Shown piece after piece: positions 49,024-61,841 of a DNA stretch of 64,000 bases (position 1 is its first letter; every line of letters begins with the position of its first letter). The position numbers were made by a program, and so were the translations under genes. Source of the stretch: Clitoria ternatea (lineage: Eukaryota; Streptophyta; Magnoliopsida; Fabales; Fabaceae); the NCBI GenBank assembly GCA_037962975.1, contig CM075674.1, positions 85,886,501 to 85,950,500 on the forward strand, in the 5' to 3' direction. The notes beneath the pieces are model-generated. The model saw only the letters and a program-made list of their open reading frames with translations, searched no databases and had not been told where the DNA came from.

Positions 49024-49227
49024 ATAATGATGGTAATAACAATAGTCATAACAAGTCAATAATGATTATAAATATTTATATATATTTTATCTTATTTAAT
49101 TATAAGAGTAATATTGATTTTAAAAAAATAGATAGAGTAACTTATAAATCAACTTAAATTAATTTTCATATAATTGATCCGGTAGTGAAAATTTAAAAGT
49201 TTTCATAAAATATCATTCAAGTACTAG

Positions 49228-49280
49228 TGGCCTAGTGGTAAAGTAATAACTTATCATGGTATAAACTTGGATTTGAATCC
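49228..49280 (+). mobile_element. Possible SINE (Pol III A and B boxes)
   Basis: TGGCCTAGTGG at 49228-49238 fits the Pol III A box TGGCNNAGTGG exactly. GATTTGAATCC at 49270-49280 resembles the B box with two mismatches. Spacing of about 31 bp between the boxes is normal. The surroundings do not fold as a tRNA by eye and no target duplication was found, so a tRNA-derived SINE head is the best guess. Confidence 0.4.
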
Positions 49281-49439
49281 TTACTAATGCGTATCTTACT
49301 TATTAACTTCTTTATTTATATAATATATTATATTAATTATTTAATACCAATTATGAGTCTAAAAATCAATCATTCTTAATAATCAATCAGCAAAGAGCAT
49401 TAATTTAATAAAAGCACGTAGCAGGTATAATCAATCAGC

Positions 49440-49746
49440 TAGCAGGTAATATAAAAATAATTGGAATTTCAAAATGGTGGAAAAAAGAAAATAAAGAAAA
49501 GAAATGCACAACACAGAGAAGGGAATGCAGCAAAATGCACTTAGCCAATTCACTCTATTATAAATAATATTATTATGTGTGGATGTCCCCCCAAGTTTTA
49601 TAAATAGAACTTGGGTCATTCATTCACTACATACATTTCGCTCATCTATTTCTCTTTTATACTTCAATTCCCTACCTTTATTTCTCTCTTCTAAATCTTG
49701 TACTCTCATACTCTTATAATTTTAGTTTATTTATAACACGTTATCA
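49440..49746 (+). mobile_element. Ty1/copia LTR-like segment, plus orientation
   Basis: It contains TATAAATAG at 49599-49607 and ends in tttataacacgttatca, an LTR-end and primer-junction style common in plant copia elements. Downstream at 49860-49990 a unit with gaagaacttat, catcc and ggatgtataa is repeated twice, like an untranslated leader. Left boundary uncertain. Confidence 0.4.
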
Positions 49747-50052
49747 ACACAAAGTTCTGACCAACTGGTATCAAGTAAAGTTTACGAAAGGTAATACATT
49801 ATTATTATTATTGATAATTTCAATTTATATACCTTATGTTATTTATGAATATATTATAAAAGTTCCTGAAGAACTTATATTTTAAGCATCCCAGAAGAAT
49901 GTATAAGATTATATATATTATAAAAAATAGGTTCTTGAAGAACTTATTTATAAACATCCTTGTAGGATGTATAAAATTAATAATCAAATAACTATGAATT
50001 CTTGAAAATATTTATTGAAGAATTTGCTACACACATCCAAAATCAATTAACA

Positions 50053-50890
50053 ATGGCATTAGTTTCAGATTTTGAACCTAAAACCATTGAAGAAGCTTTA
50101 GAGGATCCAGACTGGATCATTGCCATGCAAGAAGAGTTGAACCAATTTGAAAGAAATAAAGTCTAGACCCTGGTTCCAAGACCAAAGAACAAGAGCATCA
50201 TTGGAACTAGATGGATGTTCAAGAACAAATTGGATGAAGATGGAAAAGTTGTAAGGAACAAGCCAGGGCTCGTAACACAAGGCTACAATCAACAAGAAGG
50301 TATAGACTTCACTGAAACCTTTGCCCCTGTAGCTCGTCTCTAAGCTATAAGGATCTTACTTGCCTTTGCTTCTTTTAAAGGAATCAAATTATATCAAATG
50401 GATGTTAAAAGTGCTTTTTTTGAATGGTTTTATTGAAGAAGAAGTTTTTGTAAAATAACCTCTTTGGTTTAAAGACAAATCTTTAGAAATGATGTCTTTA
50501 AACTTAGTAAAGCACTGTATAGTCTAAAACAAGCATCAAGAACTTGGTATGATTGACTCAATTCTTTTCTAAAATCAAAAGGCTTTACTAGAGGAAAGGT
50601 TGATACAACTCTATTCAGAAAAGGTTTAGATAAACATTTTATTATAGGTAAATCTATGTTGATGACATTGTCATTGGTGCTACAAAAGAAACTCTGTAAA
50701 GACTTTACAAAAGCTATGTGGGCTGAGTTTGAGATGAGCATGATGGGTGAACTCAAATTCTTTCTTGGTCTACAAATTAAGCAGACTGCTAATGGGATTT
50801 TTATTCATCAACAAAAGTACACCAAAGAGTTACTCATAAAATTTAATTGTAAAGCCTTGATAACATTTGATTGTATTAAAACAACAAACT
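50053..50890 (+). pseudogene. Ty1/copia RT fragment (SIRE/Maximus-like)
   Basis: The plus strand encodes, with several stops and frameshifts, EALEDPDWIIAMQEELNQFE, then GTRWMFKNKLDEDG, TFAPVARL, YQMDVKSAF, ALYSLKQASRTWYD, and finally FEMSMMGELKFFLGLQIKQT. This is the reverse transcriptase of copia elements of the SIRE/Maximus group. Gag, integrase and RNase H are absent. It stands in the opposite orientation to the copia relic at 31140-36256 and is a separate element. Confidence 0.8.
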
Positions 50891-51276
50891 CCTCATGTAG
50901 GAATCGTAGTGATTTCAGGTCGAAGGACTATATATACCATTATCATATTGAGAACTGTTTATGACACTCATCTAACGATCCATGCAACGTTCTCATGGTG
51001 GGTCTGTCCAACATAACATTACTCTTATTGTGTACCCATTGAAGACTTGATATCATCTATATTCATGGCTGTGAGATCAAATCATCAGTACATTCATACA
51101 CTAGTCTTAAATGTATTTATATGTCCCCATGTAAATACTTGATTAGGGACAGTTTAGGAACAATTATCATATGACATATTATTCAAAGGATAAATAGTTT
51201 TAAAACAATCTTAAAACTAAAAATACTTATTTTATTAATAAGTTAAAATTGATACATTAATAGCTCGTAGTGTATA
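50891..51276. other. Short spacer, no coding sequence recognised
   Basis: AT-rich, ending in cgtagtgtatacaccaacattt; it may be another element's edge but is not assigned. Confidence 0.4.
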
Positions 51277-51711
51277 CACCAACATTTAGAACCCTCAATT
51301 CTTGCTTGTTGAAACAGGGGATAAAATAGACGTAGCTCCTCAAACTTTGCAGCATACTTCTCCATGGTCATACAACCCTACTTGAGTTCCATGAACTCTA
51401 ACTCCTTTCTACTTCTAACAGTATCTGGAAAAATACTTTTCCAGAAAACAAGCTTTAAAATTCTCCCAGATCAGTTGGGTTCCAACAGTTATCACTTTGC
51501 TTTAGTAATCTTCCACCAGTTTTCTATTTCATTGCGGAGCATAAAAACAGCCTACTCGACCTTTTGTGCCTCAGTACACTGTAAGCTACCAAAGATTCAT
51601 TCCAGATCCTGAATCCAAGCATATGCTGATTTAGGGTTAAACCTTCTATGAAATTCATTCGGTTTCTGCTTTAGAAAGTGGTCTAAGCCGTGAAGATCTT
51701 GGGCCTGTGGA
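51277..51711 (-). pseudogene. Ty3/gypsy gag fragment (chromovirus-like)
   Basis: The minus strand gives a gag region with the pattern P.SAYAWIQDLERIF, C.EAQKVEYAVFMLR.E...WW and WENFKACFLEKYF, ending in stops. It resembles the gag of the chromovirus at 4665-5381. Protease and pol are missing on the left. It probably belongs to the same relic as the LTR at 53398-55696. Confidence 0.7.
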
Positions 51712-52626
51712 AACAACTGTCATAGTCGGTCAAATTAAAACAATTAAAAATAATACAGTACTAGGGTACGAGCCTAGGTCGTCTCTTAAGGACCAACAAA
51801 CTAGGGGGTTTAGAATACAATTATCATTCAAAGGGGGTTTTGTTTATGATTATCACAATAAAGAAAAAATGATTTAAAACTGGATTGTAAATAATGAATA
51901 ATAAATGATTGATTTCCTTGGATTAATTGTAATTTATCCTATCCTTGGTTACAAAAGATATATGCTTCCCTAATTATCAAATTCCTAATTCAATTCAAAT
52001 TAATTAACTATGCATCTTTTAGTTTATAATTCCTTTACTTACGCTCAAGTTAAACGAAAATAGTAATCAATAGTTCAATTAAGCATCATGAATCAAGATT
52101 ATAAAACCTAGGAATTATTAAACCTATACAGGATCAAGCGTCTACATACATAATCTAGCCATATAGTATGTAATTAAGCAAACACATACGAACCTTAGGA
52201 TTAATTGTGAAATCATTCATTAAGCATATATGTTATCATAACGAATCCTAATTAAAACCTATTTAATCCCAATTGCATAATTCAATTAATTAAACATGTA
52301 ATTTAATTAAACAAAGTGGAATTAAACAAGTGAGGGCTATAATCATGAAGAAATTAATAAAAATGGAGGAATAGCAACTAAAAATAAAAACCTCAAGAGT
52401 CAAATTACAATATCTCTAAGAAAATCAGTCCAAGAATTTAGCCTTCCATGAATGGAAGGTTCACACAAAATCAAATCCAAACCAGGATTAAGAAAACTAG
52501 GAAAATTCAAGATTGTTGTTGAGCACTGTTGCATTTTTCTTCCTCTGTTCCGTGCCTCACTTTTCTTTTCTGCGTCTTTTATTTTTTTCGCTGCAAGGGA
52601 ATGTCCTCTTTAAACGCGCAGCTATG

Positions 52627-52627
<1 letters not shown>

Positions 52628-52692
<65 letters not shown>
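52628..52692. repeat. Compound (AT)n-(GT)n microsatellite
   Basis: About 17 AT units followed directly by about 15 GT units. Confidence 0.95.
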
Positions 52693-52696
<4 letters not shown>

Positions 52697-52901
52697 ATCC
52701 TAATCGAAACCCTGCTGCATGTCACATGCTCCGTATGGCTGGTTTAGTATCATACATGTGGCACATGCTGAACGTCATGGGAATGTTGCTCCATCTTATA
52801 TGCCACACAAGGAATATATATAAAATATTATAATAATATATATTGGCTAAGCAATTGAACTATATATAACATAATATATACACACATAGGGGATATATCT
52901 T

Positions 52902-53115
52902 ATGAGAAAGGTTCTCTTACGTGAGAGTGAGAGAAGCAAATCTGGACCGTATAACTATACAATGGTTGAGATCAAAAAATTTTCAAAGTCACATGATCAC
53001 TTAAAAGGTCACATGACTTTTTTAAAAACTCACATGATTAATCTCAATCATCCATTGTATGGTTGTATGGCCCAGATTCGCTCATCTCACTCTCACATAA
53101 GAGAGTCTTTCTCAT
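52902..53115. mobile_element. Hairpin MITE (about 214 bp)
   Basis: The left arm begins ATGAGAAAGGTTCTCTTACG and the right arm in reverse begins ATGAGAAAGACTCTCTTATG. The match extends about 75 bp per arm (gtgagagtgaga, aatctgg, acaatgg), leaving a short A/T-rich middle with repeated cacatga. No clear target duplication was found. Confidence 0.75.
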
Positions 53116-53378
53116 ATGATACATCCTCCACACACACACACTATATTATAGTGTCATGGAACCATATATATATATATAATGATTGTACATTATGTGGCAT
53201 ATATATATATACTATATTAATTTTCCTTCTTTCAACATTCACCAACCCATTCACGAGTTATATCAATAATAATGGCACTTGCCATACTATATTCCATAAT
53301 TTCTCACTTATAGCAAGCATACCTTAGCCTTGGACTTTAGAAGTATGCTATGATACCAATAAAGTGTAAGCACCTAAT

Positions 53379-53390
53379 GCTCTGATATCA
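53379..53390 (-). other. Degenerate primer binding site
   Basis: The minus strand reads TGATATCAGAGC, two changes from the TGGTATCAGAGC site of the chromovirus. It lies 7 bases inside the LTR at 53398. Confidence 0.55.
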
Positions 53391-53397
53391 TTAAGGG

Positions 53398-55696
53398 TGC
53401 AACACTTATAACATAAAAATACGGGGAATTTTTTTTTATTTTTGTGATCCCAATATGATCACTCAGAAACCCCCAAAATGTTGGTTAAACTAACTAAAAA
53501 GGTTAAGCAGAAGCTGGGTGAGAAGCTAACATTTTTTTGAAATTATGAAGGTCAGCAGCTACTGTGTAATTGATTATCAGTGGTTTTAGAAAAATCCACA
53601 TACTAAAATCATTCAACTTCAATGCTACACTATGTTTATCATTATACACTTATCAAATTGTAACATTCTAAGCTCAATGTCATATAACAAAACCTACCCA
53701 TACTACAAACTCAATAACATATCATCATATAGCGCAATTCTTGGGCATAATCAATTGAATTCATCATTATAACTCATATAGGTGTACTCATAGGTTACAA
53801 AAGTCATTCTAAACCTCCAGTGAGGTTATAAGCTACCTAATCCACTATAAAAATATATGTCAAGTATCAAAAGAGAACCAGCTAAGGGTATACATATCAA
53901 AACTATACATATATGTATTAATCTTCCAAAGGATCGTCATGACACACATGGTGACTATTCACCATTCTTCCTCTCGATCTAAGTTCACTAAAATAAAAAT
54001 GGTTACAGGGTGAGCATACATATGTTAAATGACAAATACTGAACTAGATAAATCTTAACATATCCAATTTGTTATCCAGTTCTAACAATCACCATAGTTC
54101 ATTATCATATCATTAATTTGCCATTCAACATAAACCAATATTCATATATGTACATCAACATAGATGCAACCAACCACGATCAAAATCATCATCAATAGCT
54201 GTCTCACAGCTTCTCAATCTCAATCTATATGTCAATGCATATACATGCGGATCTGACTTCACTGATGGGATTAATATTGTAGTATATAAAATTTTCTCAA
54301 CTTATATCATTATATCTTTTTACCAATACTAAACCGCTCACCCATATTGCAACATCAATCACTCTCAGTGATAGCAGCACTTCAACTTAAGTGTTACGGG
54401 TCGACCTTGAGTCCAACTTAAAGGCAATTGTGGAATATGAAGAAACAACCATAAGTTTGTGTCTATCCAAAGGTCGTCCTCATATTTGGGTTGACATCAT
54501 AAGCCCCCTGCAGTCCTATGTGCATCCTAAACGTAAATTCTGTACAACACATTATCTATAAATCATTTTGGTCCACTTGATTACCATCACCAGGGGCCAC
54601 CACTTGATTACCATCACCAACAGTCTTACAACCAATTATTTAATTAAAGCATAGCATACAAGATTAATTAAGCCATCCAGAGCTTATTCAATCATCATGA
54701 ATATATTCATCATCAATCAAATATCATTATCAATCATTGCAATTCAATGCAATAAATCATGCTCATCAATTAATTAATTATCCACACCATATGAACGAAA
54801 TCCATCCAATCAATAATCACATCAATAATAACACCAAAATGGGATATGCTATCAACTCAATCACACATTACCACAATCATTAGTTTTTATCAAGACATCA
54901 AGTCAATCATCATATATAAACATACCTACATCCCCTATCCGTTCATAATTCATACGTTTAAAATATAATGCTCCCCTACCTAGAATCAACGACTCCAATT
55001 CTAAAACCATGTTCCGACCTTCTGAATTTGGTTTCTGATCACCAATTTCTCAATCTGATATTTCTGGAATGCGTCACCACTTGTCCGAATCACTTCCGAT
55101 ACTTGGAACCCTTTCGGTTTCTTTTGAATTCAACTTCTAATTGCTGCCCAACATGAATCAAAGTCAAAATAATGTAAAGGAAACAATGGGTTCATGCCTA
55201 TCTTGGCCAAGATTGTCAATAAGGGAGCCAAAGCTTCAATTCTTTACTTTTTAAACTCAAAAACATGATTTCCACTTGAAGCTTCCCATGGGTCCTTCAA
55301 TGGCAACCATGATCTGCTAAAGAAAGAGAGAGAATTAGTTTCAATACATGGCCAAGAAGAGAAGGAAAAGGGGAATTAAGGGCACCCATGCTTACCTTGA
55401 TGACCCAACATGAAATTAATGGCTTGGAGAAGAGGAACACGCATGGAGGATCAAGAAGGAAATGAAATTAATGATGCTATGAAGAGGGAATAGCACATGT
55501 GTGAGACGAAAGGCACGGTGGGGAAAAGGAAATTGAGAGAAATGGGAAAACTAGTAATTAAAGGAAATAGGAAAAGAAAATTTAGAAAAGAATTCAAGTG
55601 AATTAATTTAATTGATTAGACTTACTCTATTTAAATTATTTCATCTAGTTCCCGAATCTTTAATCTATCCCAATAATTTTAAATTAGGATTTTACA
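53398..55696 (-). repeat. LTR of a decayed Ty3/gypsy chromovirus
   Basis: Plus-strand limits are tgcaacac (53398) and attttaca (55696), so TG...CA. The primer site and gag relic lie to the left in the same orientation, making this the 5' LTR. It includes the ggttacagggtgagcat block near 54000, the reverse of a block also seen in the solo LTR (gctcacccctactt near 15435). The other LTR was not found. Confidence 0.65.
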
Positions 55697-55725
55697 AGAA
55701 CATAAATACACATAATATATACAAC

Positions 55726-56342
55726 TAGGGGTGTTCAATAATCGGACCAATCCACAACTAACCTTAAAATTGAATTAATCTTAACCAAAAACCAATCAAC
55801 TACAACCGTAAAAAAAATACACATCAAGACATGGTTTGATTCAACCTGCAATTCTCATTCACATAATCAAACCAAACCACACTTAAATACATTATTTTAA
55901 TTTCTATACTACCTCTTCCTCAAAGTAACCTTACAATTTAATTAATGATCATGTGTTATGAATTTATTAGACCTTAAACATACAAGTAGCTTAACTTAAT
56001 TATTTTTATGCCCTTGTATATAAACATAACAAATGACTTATAAAATAGAATGCACAAAGCAAAATAAATTATTTGTATAAAGTGGTAAAATGATAATTAT
56101 ATTTTTCTTTTATTTCTTACTACTTTTAAAATTGACTATATAATTTGTACTTATTGCATTAATGTACAAGTGTTTGATATTTAAAACGAAAGTTTAAAAC
56201 TGCCAAACCGAACCAATATACTACAATGATTTGGTTTGATTTTTGTATTTTATTTCAACTGAACCAAATCAAATTACATTTTTCTGTTGTGTGGTTTGAC
56301 TTGTTTTTTCTTCAAAACCGAACCAAATCGTAAACACCCCTA
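55726..56342. mobile_element. hAT-like MITE (about 617 bp)
   Basis: Termini are TAGGGGTGTT on the left and, in reverse, TAGGGGTGTT on the right. Subterminal ggtttgattt/aaaccaaa motifs are mirrored. Flanks atacaact and aattaact agree at 5 of 8 positions, a possible worn 8-bp target duplication as for hAT elements. No transposase. Confidence 0.7.
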
Positions 56343-57191
56343 ATTAACTTTCAATCCTAATAATCATATCTATGTATAGTTATATGGTCGATATTATATT
56401 ACTCATTTTTTATAACATTTTCTCATTGGTTCGTTCCCTGAATGTATGAGGTGCCTACACGTGTGAAAAGATATAAAAAGAATTAAATATTCATTTTTAA
56501 TAAAAGTATATATATATATATATATATATAATTATTTTTAAAATATTAAATTTTATATAAACATTAACATTTTAACAAAAATATTAAAAATATTTTAATT
56601 TGTGTGAAAGATAATATATTTTATGAGAATTTGCGTGAAAGATATGATACGTTATTTATCTTGTAACTTTTTTAGTCCTTTAAATTAATATATTATTAGG
56701 GATTCAAAATTTGATAGTTTCTTGTTTTCAAAAAAAAAATCGATAGTTTCCCAAAGAATTAGTTTGGTAGCTATATAAAATTTTATTTATGATAAAGAAA
56801 CTTCATGCATTGCATGATAGCCTGTGCATCCAAAAGGGACTTTTGTTTTTGATAAAATTTTATACACAATTATTTTACAGGTTTTTTTAATATTGCAAAA
56901 ATATGTTAATGCTGTGCACAATGTGATACTACATTATTCTCTACAAATTAAATTGTTTTATTTTATTTTCTTGAATTTTTTAAATAAGTAAAACTTAAAT
57001 TTAGTTACTTAAAATTAATTGTATGGAACTTCATTTAACAATTTAAAATTTAGTTTTTTCAAAACTGTAAAGTCTTTTTTTTCTAAATATTTTTCTTCAA
57101 AAATTTTTTCTATATTGGTTCTTTCATATAATATTTATTGAAACTTATTTCTATGTGAAGATAACAAAACATGCAAATCAATTTAAATGCT

Positions 57192-57234
<43 letters not shown>

Positions 57235-57900
57235 ACAATTTGGATATATAATAATAAAGAAGACAGATTAATGTGATAATTTTATAAATATCTATTTTAT
57301 AAATATCTATTTACATAAACTAATTATAATATAATTTTAAAAATAACATTATATATTATATAGGTATAACAAATTGTTTTATGTTAAATTGAATGAGTCT
57401 AAAAAATAGATCTAAAAACAAATTTAAAATTAAGGTTCTAACCAAAAAAATTAGTTATATTTTATAAAATTTCTTATTGAAGAACAATGTTAATTTCCCA
57501 AGTAGGTGGGAAGTTTAAATTATACTTCAATAGTATTATCAGGGATTATGTCTCAAACAATATTCCCGAGAAACATGATTTAAAAGCATTTCGGATTCCA
57601 AACACCCCCTTTAATTGAATGGAATTAAAGAGGAAATAAAAACATAGGCTACAGATCCCATAGTGAGACTAAATAAAAGCGAATAAAACTCAATGGAAAA
57701 GTATTGTATATGTGAAAAATAGTAAAAGAATTCACCCTCTACCTAGCAATGTGGACTGTAAACCTAAAGCTCCATATGGAGAAGCTAAAACTTTCTGTTC
57801 TAGGCCCATTTCTAAAGAAGCCTTATTGACAAGAAACACATTAATTTAATGAATAATGTTTCATACTTTTTCTTACCAATAATCCCCAGGCAAGTGGGAC
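56343..57900. other. AT-rich spacer
   Basis: Contains (AT)n near 56509-56530 and (TAA)n at about 57193-57233. No gene was recognised. The part from about 57540 may be 3' flank of the invertase gene. Confidence 0.6.
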
Positions 57901-58129
57901 AATAGAATTGAACTTAGCAAACATGAACTGGAAGTGTCTTTTTACTTATTTGGGAGAAGCATGATGCCAGTCTCAGCAGCAGCTATTTTACACAAGCCAA
58001 ACTTTCAATCAAAGCCTACCAGGAAGGGAATCACCAAGAATAGAGCCGTATATTGAAATAACAATATCTCTCACCTTCTAAGTTTTTCTCTATTCGCCTT
58101 TTATACTATTTATCTATCACCTGATTTGT

Positions 58130-61100
58130 TTAGCAAGTCCAAGAAGAAGATCTTTTAATCACCGGTTTCATCTGTTTGTCTTCTTCAAGGGAAATCATCC
58201 CCAAGTGTGAGGGATCCTCCAGCATCATCTTTGCCACCAGATAACCTGCAATAGACCATGTCTGGTATTTTCTTGCTTGTTTGCCTATATATCTCCCGAG
58301 TTTACCATCATAATATTCAGGCCAACCATCCTTTAGTAAACGACCCTCAGCGAGCTCAATTGCTCGTCTTGCTATTTGTGGTCTCCCTGTTTTGATGCAA
58401 GCGGCGGTTACTAGCCACAGGAGCACTGCAATTGAGATTAAAAACCAAAGCAAAAATGAATAGTTAAAAATAAGCCACAAAACCAAGTAGGTTTATAGTT
58501 ACATTCCATTATTGCAAGAATCGTCAACGTCAACAACACTTCTCGTAGGCATAGTAAGACTACCATTCATTTAGAAAATTAACATAATATTTACTAATAA
58601 TAATCATCTTCCCCCATTTTCATTGCTTTCACATGAAAGATCAAGCAATTTGCAAAGTTACCAAGATTCAAACATGGTGCATTCCACATATTCTGCCATT
58701 CAGTTATTAGTTAGCAACAAACATTATCAGCATAGTTGAAACATAGTGCATTCCAAACATTCTACCATTCTGTTATTAGTTAATGACGGACATTATCAAC
58801 ATAATTGAAATATGGGAGCACACAACCACTAAGCGTGGCTCAGTTTGCAAACTGAACTCCATGTGGATGGGGTTTTCTGAAACCTACAGGAAAACCTTGT
58901 GGCAAAGGCTAAGCTGATGCCTAAGCACACCTATTGTGTTACCAATAATAAATAATAAATTGAACATGGTCAAATCCCACATTAAATGCATTTTTAAGTT
59001 TGAATAAATAACCATAATCAAAGAAAGGAAAAACCTGGCCAAGATCCTCCATTATGGTAACTCCATCTGGTATTTTTGGGATCACAACCAGTAACAATTC
59101 GCCACTCATGGCTCTCTATTGCAGGATAAGATATTTTTATGGGCATTTCTCCAACCAACTCATCCCAGCGGGCTTCAATGAGATCCATGATAGCCATTGA
59201 TTGCTCAGGAGTAGCCAGAGAAGATAGAATTGCAACACAATTTCCTAAAGCAAACCATCGAAAATCCATCCGGGCTGGACTCACATTTCCAATGAAGTAG
59301 CCTCCACGTGTTGGCATAAAGTCAAATACCCAATCTGGGATTGAATCAGGAATAACATTAAACTTATTTACTGCAGTGTGTGAGTATTCCTCAGTCTTGT
59401 ATCGATAAATGTCATTCAGTTGTTGGAAGTCAAGCCAAAAGTAATTTCTCATGTGATAACTTAGTGCATGCAAACGCTTCACAATACGTTCTACACATTC
59501 CTTTCCTTCTGCATCATCCTGTTTCAGCATCGCCAAAGCACTTCTCAATGCCATGAAGAAAAGCGCTTGAATCTCTATAGGATACCCATAGATACCCTGC
59601 ACGAGAAAACAAGAACAAGAAGCAATTAATAAAATATGCAAGCCCTTTAAAATCACCCAAATATGAGTTAAAAGTTGAACTCCAAGGACTTAAACTACAC
59701 ATAATAACATAACCATAAACAGTTAAAATGTGAGGCAATGTCAGTATGAAAAATGTTCTATACTATAATCTAGTGGTGTGTTGCCACATTATCTAAGGAA
59801 TTTAACATAGCAGAATGAAAGCAAGACTTGTGACAACAAATCTAATTGCATTTGCATCAACTTGTACCATAAAATGACCAACCTTGTTTATAAACAATGG
59901 AATGCTACAAATCCCATTTCTCATCCAGATAACAAAAGTAAAATTAATTATCTTAACACACTGAGAAACAGCTTCAAATATGGCTTACCATTCTCCGATC
60001 AATCATGCAGCATCCATCAGCACAAAGCAGAGTTGGGAATGTATCAAACCCCTCTGACAAGCATAGAGTCAAAATAAGTTTCATTCCCTTCTGGCAAGCT
60101 GATGACTCAGCTAGGGATAAATCCCCTGTAGATTTTGTGTATGCTCGAAGTAGAATGATCCACCAAAAACCGGAGTCAACAGGAGCAACTCTTCCGATTG
60201 CGCTTTCACCAAAATCTGCTATTAGAGTATCTGTTTTCCTAACAGGATCATGAAGGACCTTGAAACTAGCTGGCATTACCCCTTCACCAAGCTTAAATCG
60301 ATCTACTCTTTTTTCCCACCCCTGAAGATGCAGTGTCTTCAATAAGAAATTCCTAACTATATCTGGTTCCCCATTCATCAGAAAGGCTAGGGCACTTGGC
60401 ACAAAATCTCGAACAAATACCTAGAAAAAAAATGTGATCAATAAATGTCATACTCATTCTAGATGACCTCTGTTGGTGTGAGAAATGGAAAATATCTAGT
60501 TCATACATAGTCCTTTAAGGTTTGGGGGACCACCACAAACATAGAGCCCCAGAGTATCTTCTCTAAATCAACAATTATTCAAGAGCAGAAACAACCATGC
60601 ATAGTTAGCAAGATACTTAAGGCATATGAGAAGTAACTATCAACGTGCTAAAACTTAAAGAATAGGTGACACCTTCAGAAAAATATGGTGCCAAAAACTA
60701 TTGGCACTTAATATTATCTTTTAATATTTTTTTAATAATTGTGGTTGTGCTTATTTATCTTGCTTGAATTTTCTCTTGTTAGTTTGTTTTTTTGCTTAGC
60801 TTTTTAGCTGAATTTCTCACTAACATTACAGTAACTTGCCCTTTCCAAAATGTGAAGGGGTCTAGGTGGTGCAATAAATGACTTGTATGGCTTAATCAAA
60901 CATTCAACAACTACAATATTCACCACCTGGTAATTCTCAAGAATGAAGGTGCTCTCATCATATCACAGCCAAAAATATATTAGAGCATCTGTTTACGTTT
61001 GTCATAGTAGTATTAGCCTCACTTCATTCAAACTTCCTAGTAAATATAACGCCTAAACATATGTTAGCATGCCGAGTTCTAATAAGCCATGTGTATAGTA

Positions 61101-61791
61101 AAATTTGTACTAACCCTCAAATTCTATGATGTTTGAGGCTCACATTGCCTCTGAAAACTTGTCAATAATCAAAAGGCTCGTTGATAGTTTTAGATTATAT
61201 GTATATCACCAGCTCGTACTACAATTTAGTTCCAAGTGTTTTAGCGTACCATCATTTTCAAACTAAAGTAATAAAGAAGCATATTAAGGACAGTTTAATT
61301 CTTCATAGCATGATAAGATGATTAAGTTTCTGCATAGCTGTCATTTTTTCAAAATTATTGTGCACATTCCTAAAATTGGAATATGACATTTCTGTATTGG
61401 TTGAGGAATTCACCTGATCATAGTTTAGAACTTCCTCTGATTGATGATCAACAGCTGCAATCGTGCCAACCGGTTGGCCTCTAAAATGGACGAGAGACCT
61501 TCTGAGGGACTCCCAGGCATCAGCAACCATGGGGTGAGGCTCAAATGAGTTCCGTGCAGAGGAAGCAGGTGTGTTATAGCCAGATCTTCCTCCTGGCGAA
61601 TAATTGTCATAGGTATCCAAACCCGCTCTTGCAAGACCAACTGACAATTCACTGAGTGACCTCTCATCAAATGATCTCTGTCTCTCGATGTTCAACCTTG
61701 GCTTGTCAAGCAGACGTGAGAGATCAAAATCATCCATCTCTGAGATAGAGCAGTGAGAGCTGATTTTTCGCATTCCCAATTGGCCATCCAT
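58130..61791 (-). CDS. CINV: Alkaline/neutral invertase, cytosolic type (GH100), 555 aa, four coding exons
   Basis: Exons (minus): 61791-61414, 60420-59989, 59596-59035, 58425-58130. All introns are GT-AG and the frame is kept (1,668 nt with stop). The protein hydrolyses sucrose to glucose and fructose at neutral to alkaline pH. Family marks include SEMDDFDLSRLLDKPRL and RQRSFDERSLSE in the N-terminus, HPMVADAWESLRRSLVHF, VAPVDSGFWWIILLRAY, FPTLLCADGCCMIDRRM at the end of exon 2, GIYGYPIEIQALFF at the start of exon 3, and the C-terminus RSSSWTC. No transit peptide is seen and length matches cytosolic plant CINV (about 550 aa). The ATG at 61791 is chosen because an in-frame TGA lies 15 bases upstream. 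In Arabidopsis CINV1 a C-terminal Ser in this motif is a 14-3-3-linked phosphosite; that it applies here is inference. The gene appears intact. Confidence 0.95.
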
Positions 61792-61841
61792 TTTCTCCAA
61801 TATTCAGATAACCAAACGACTATATCACAAATAGATACTAT

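Larger units (their letters stand above)
51712..53340. mobile_element. Insertion (LTR-like, unassigned) between gag relic and its LTR
   Basis: The gag relic ends at 51711 and the primer site lies at 53379, so about 1.6 kb separates them, much more than the roughly 300 bp seen in the chromovirus at 5381-5678. The extra DNA starts ctgtcatagtcggtc, contains gagcctaggtcgtctcttaagg, and holds the microsatellites and a MITE. The text resembles LTR ends I have seen in legumes, but I cannot name the family or its borders. Confidence 0.4.

Noticed and set aside
49228..49280. tRNA gene
   Set aside because: A and B boxes are present, but no acceptor or anticodon stem could be paired.
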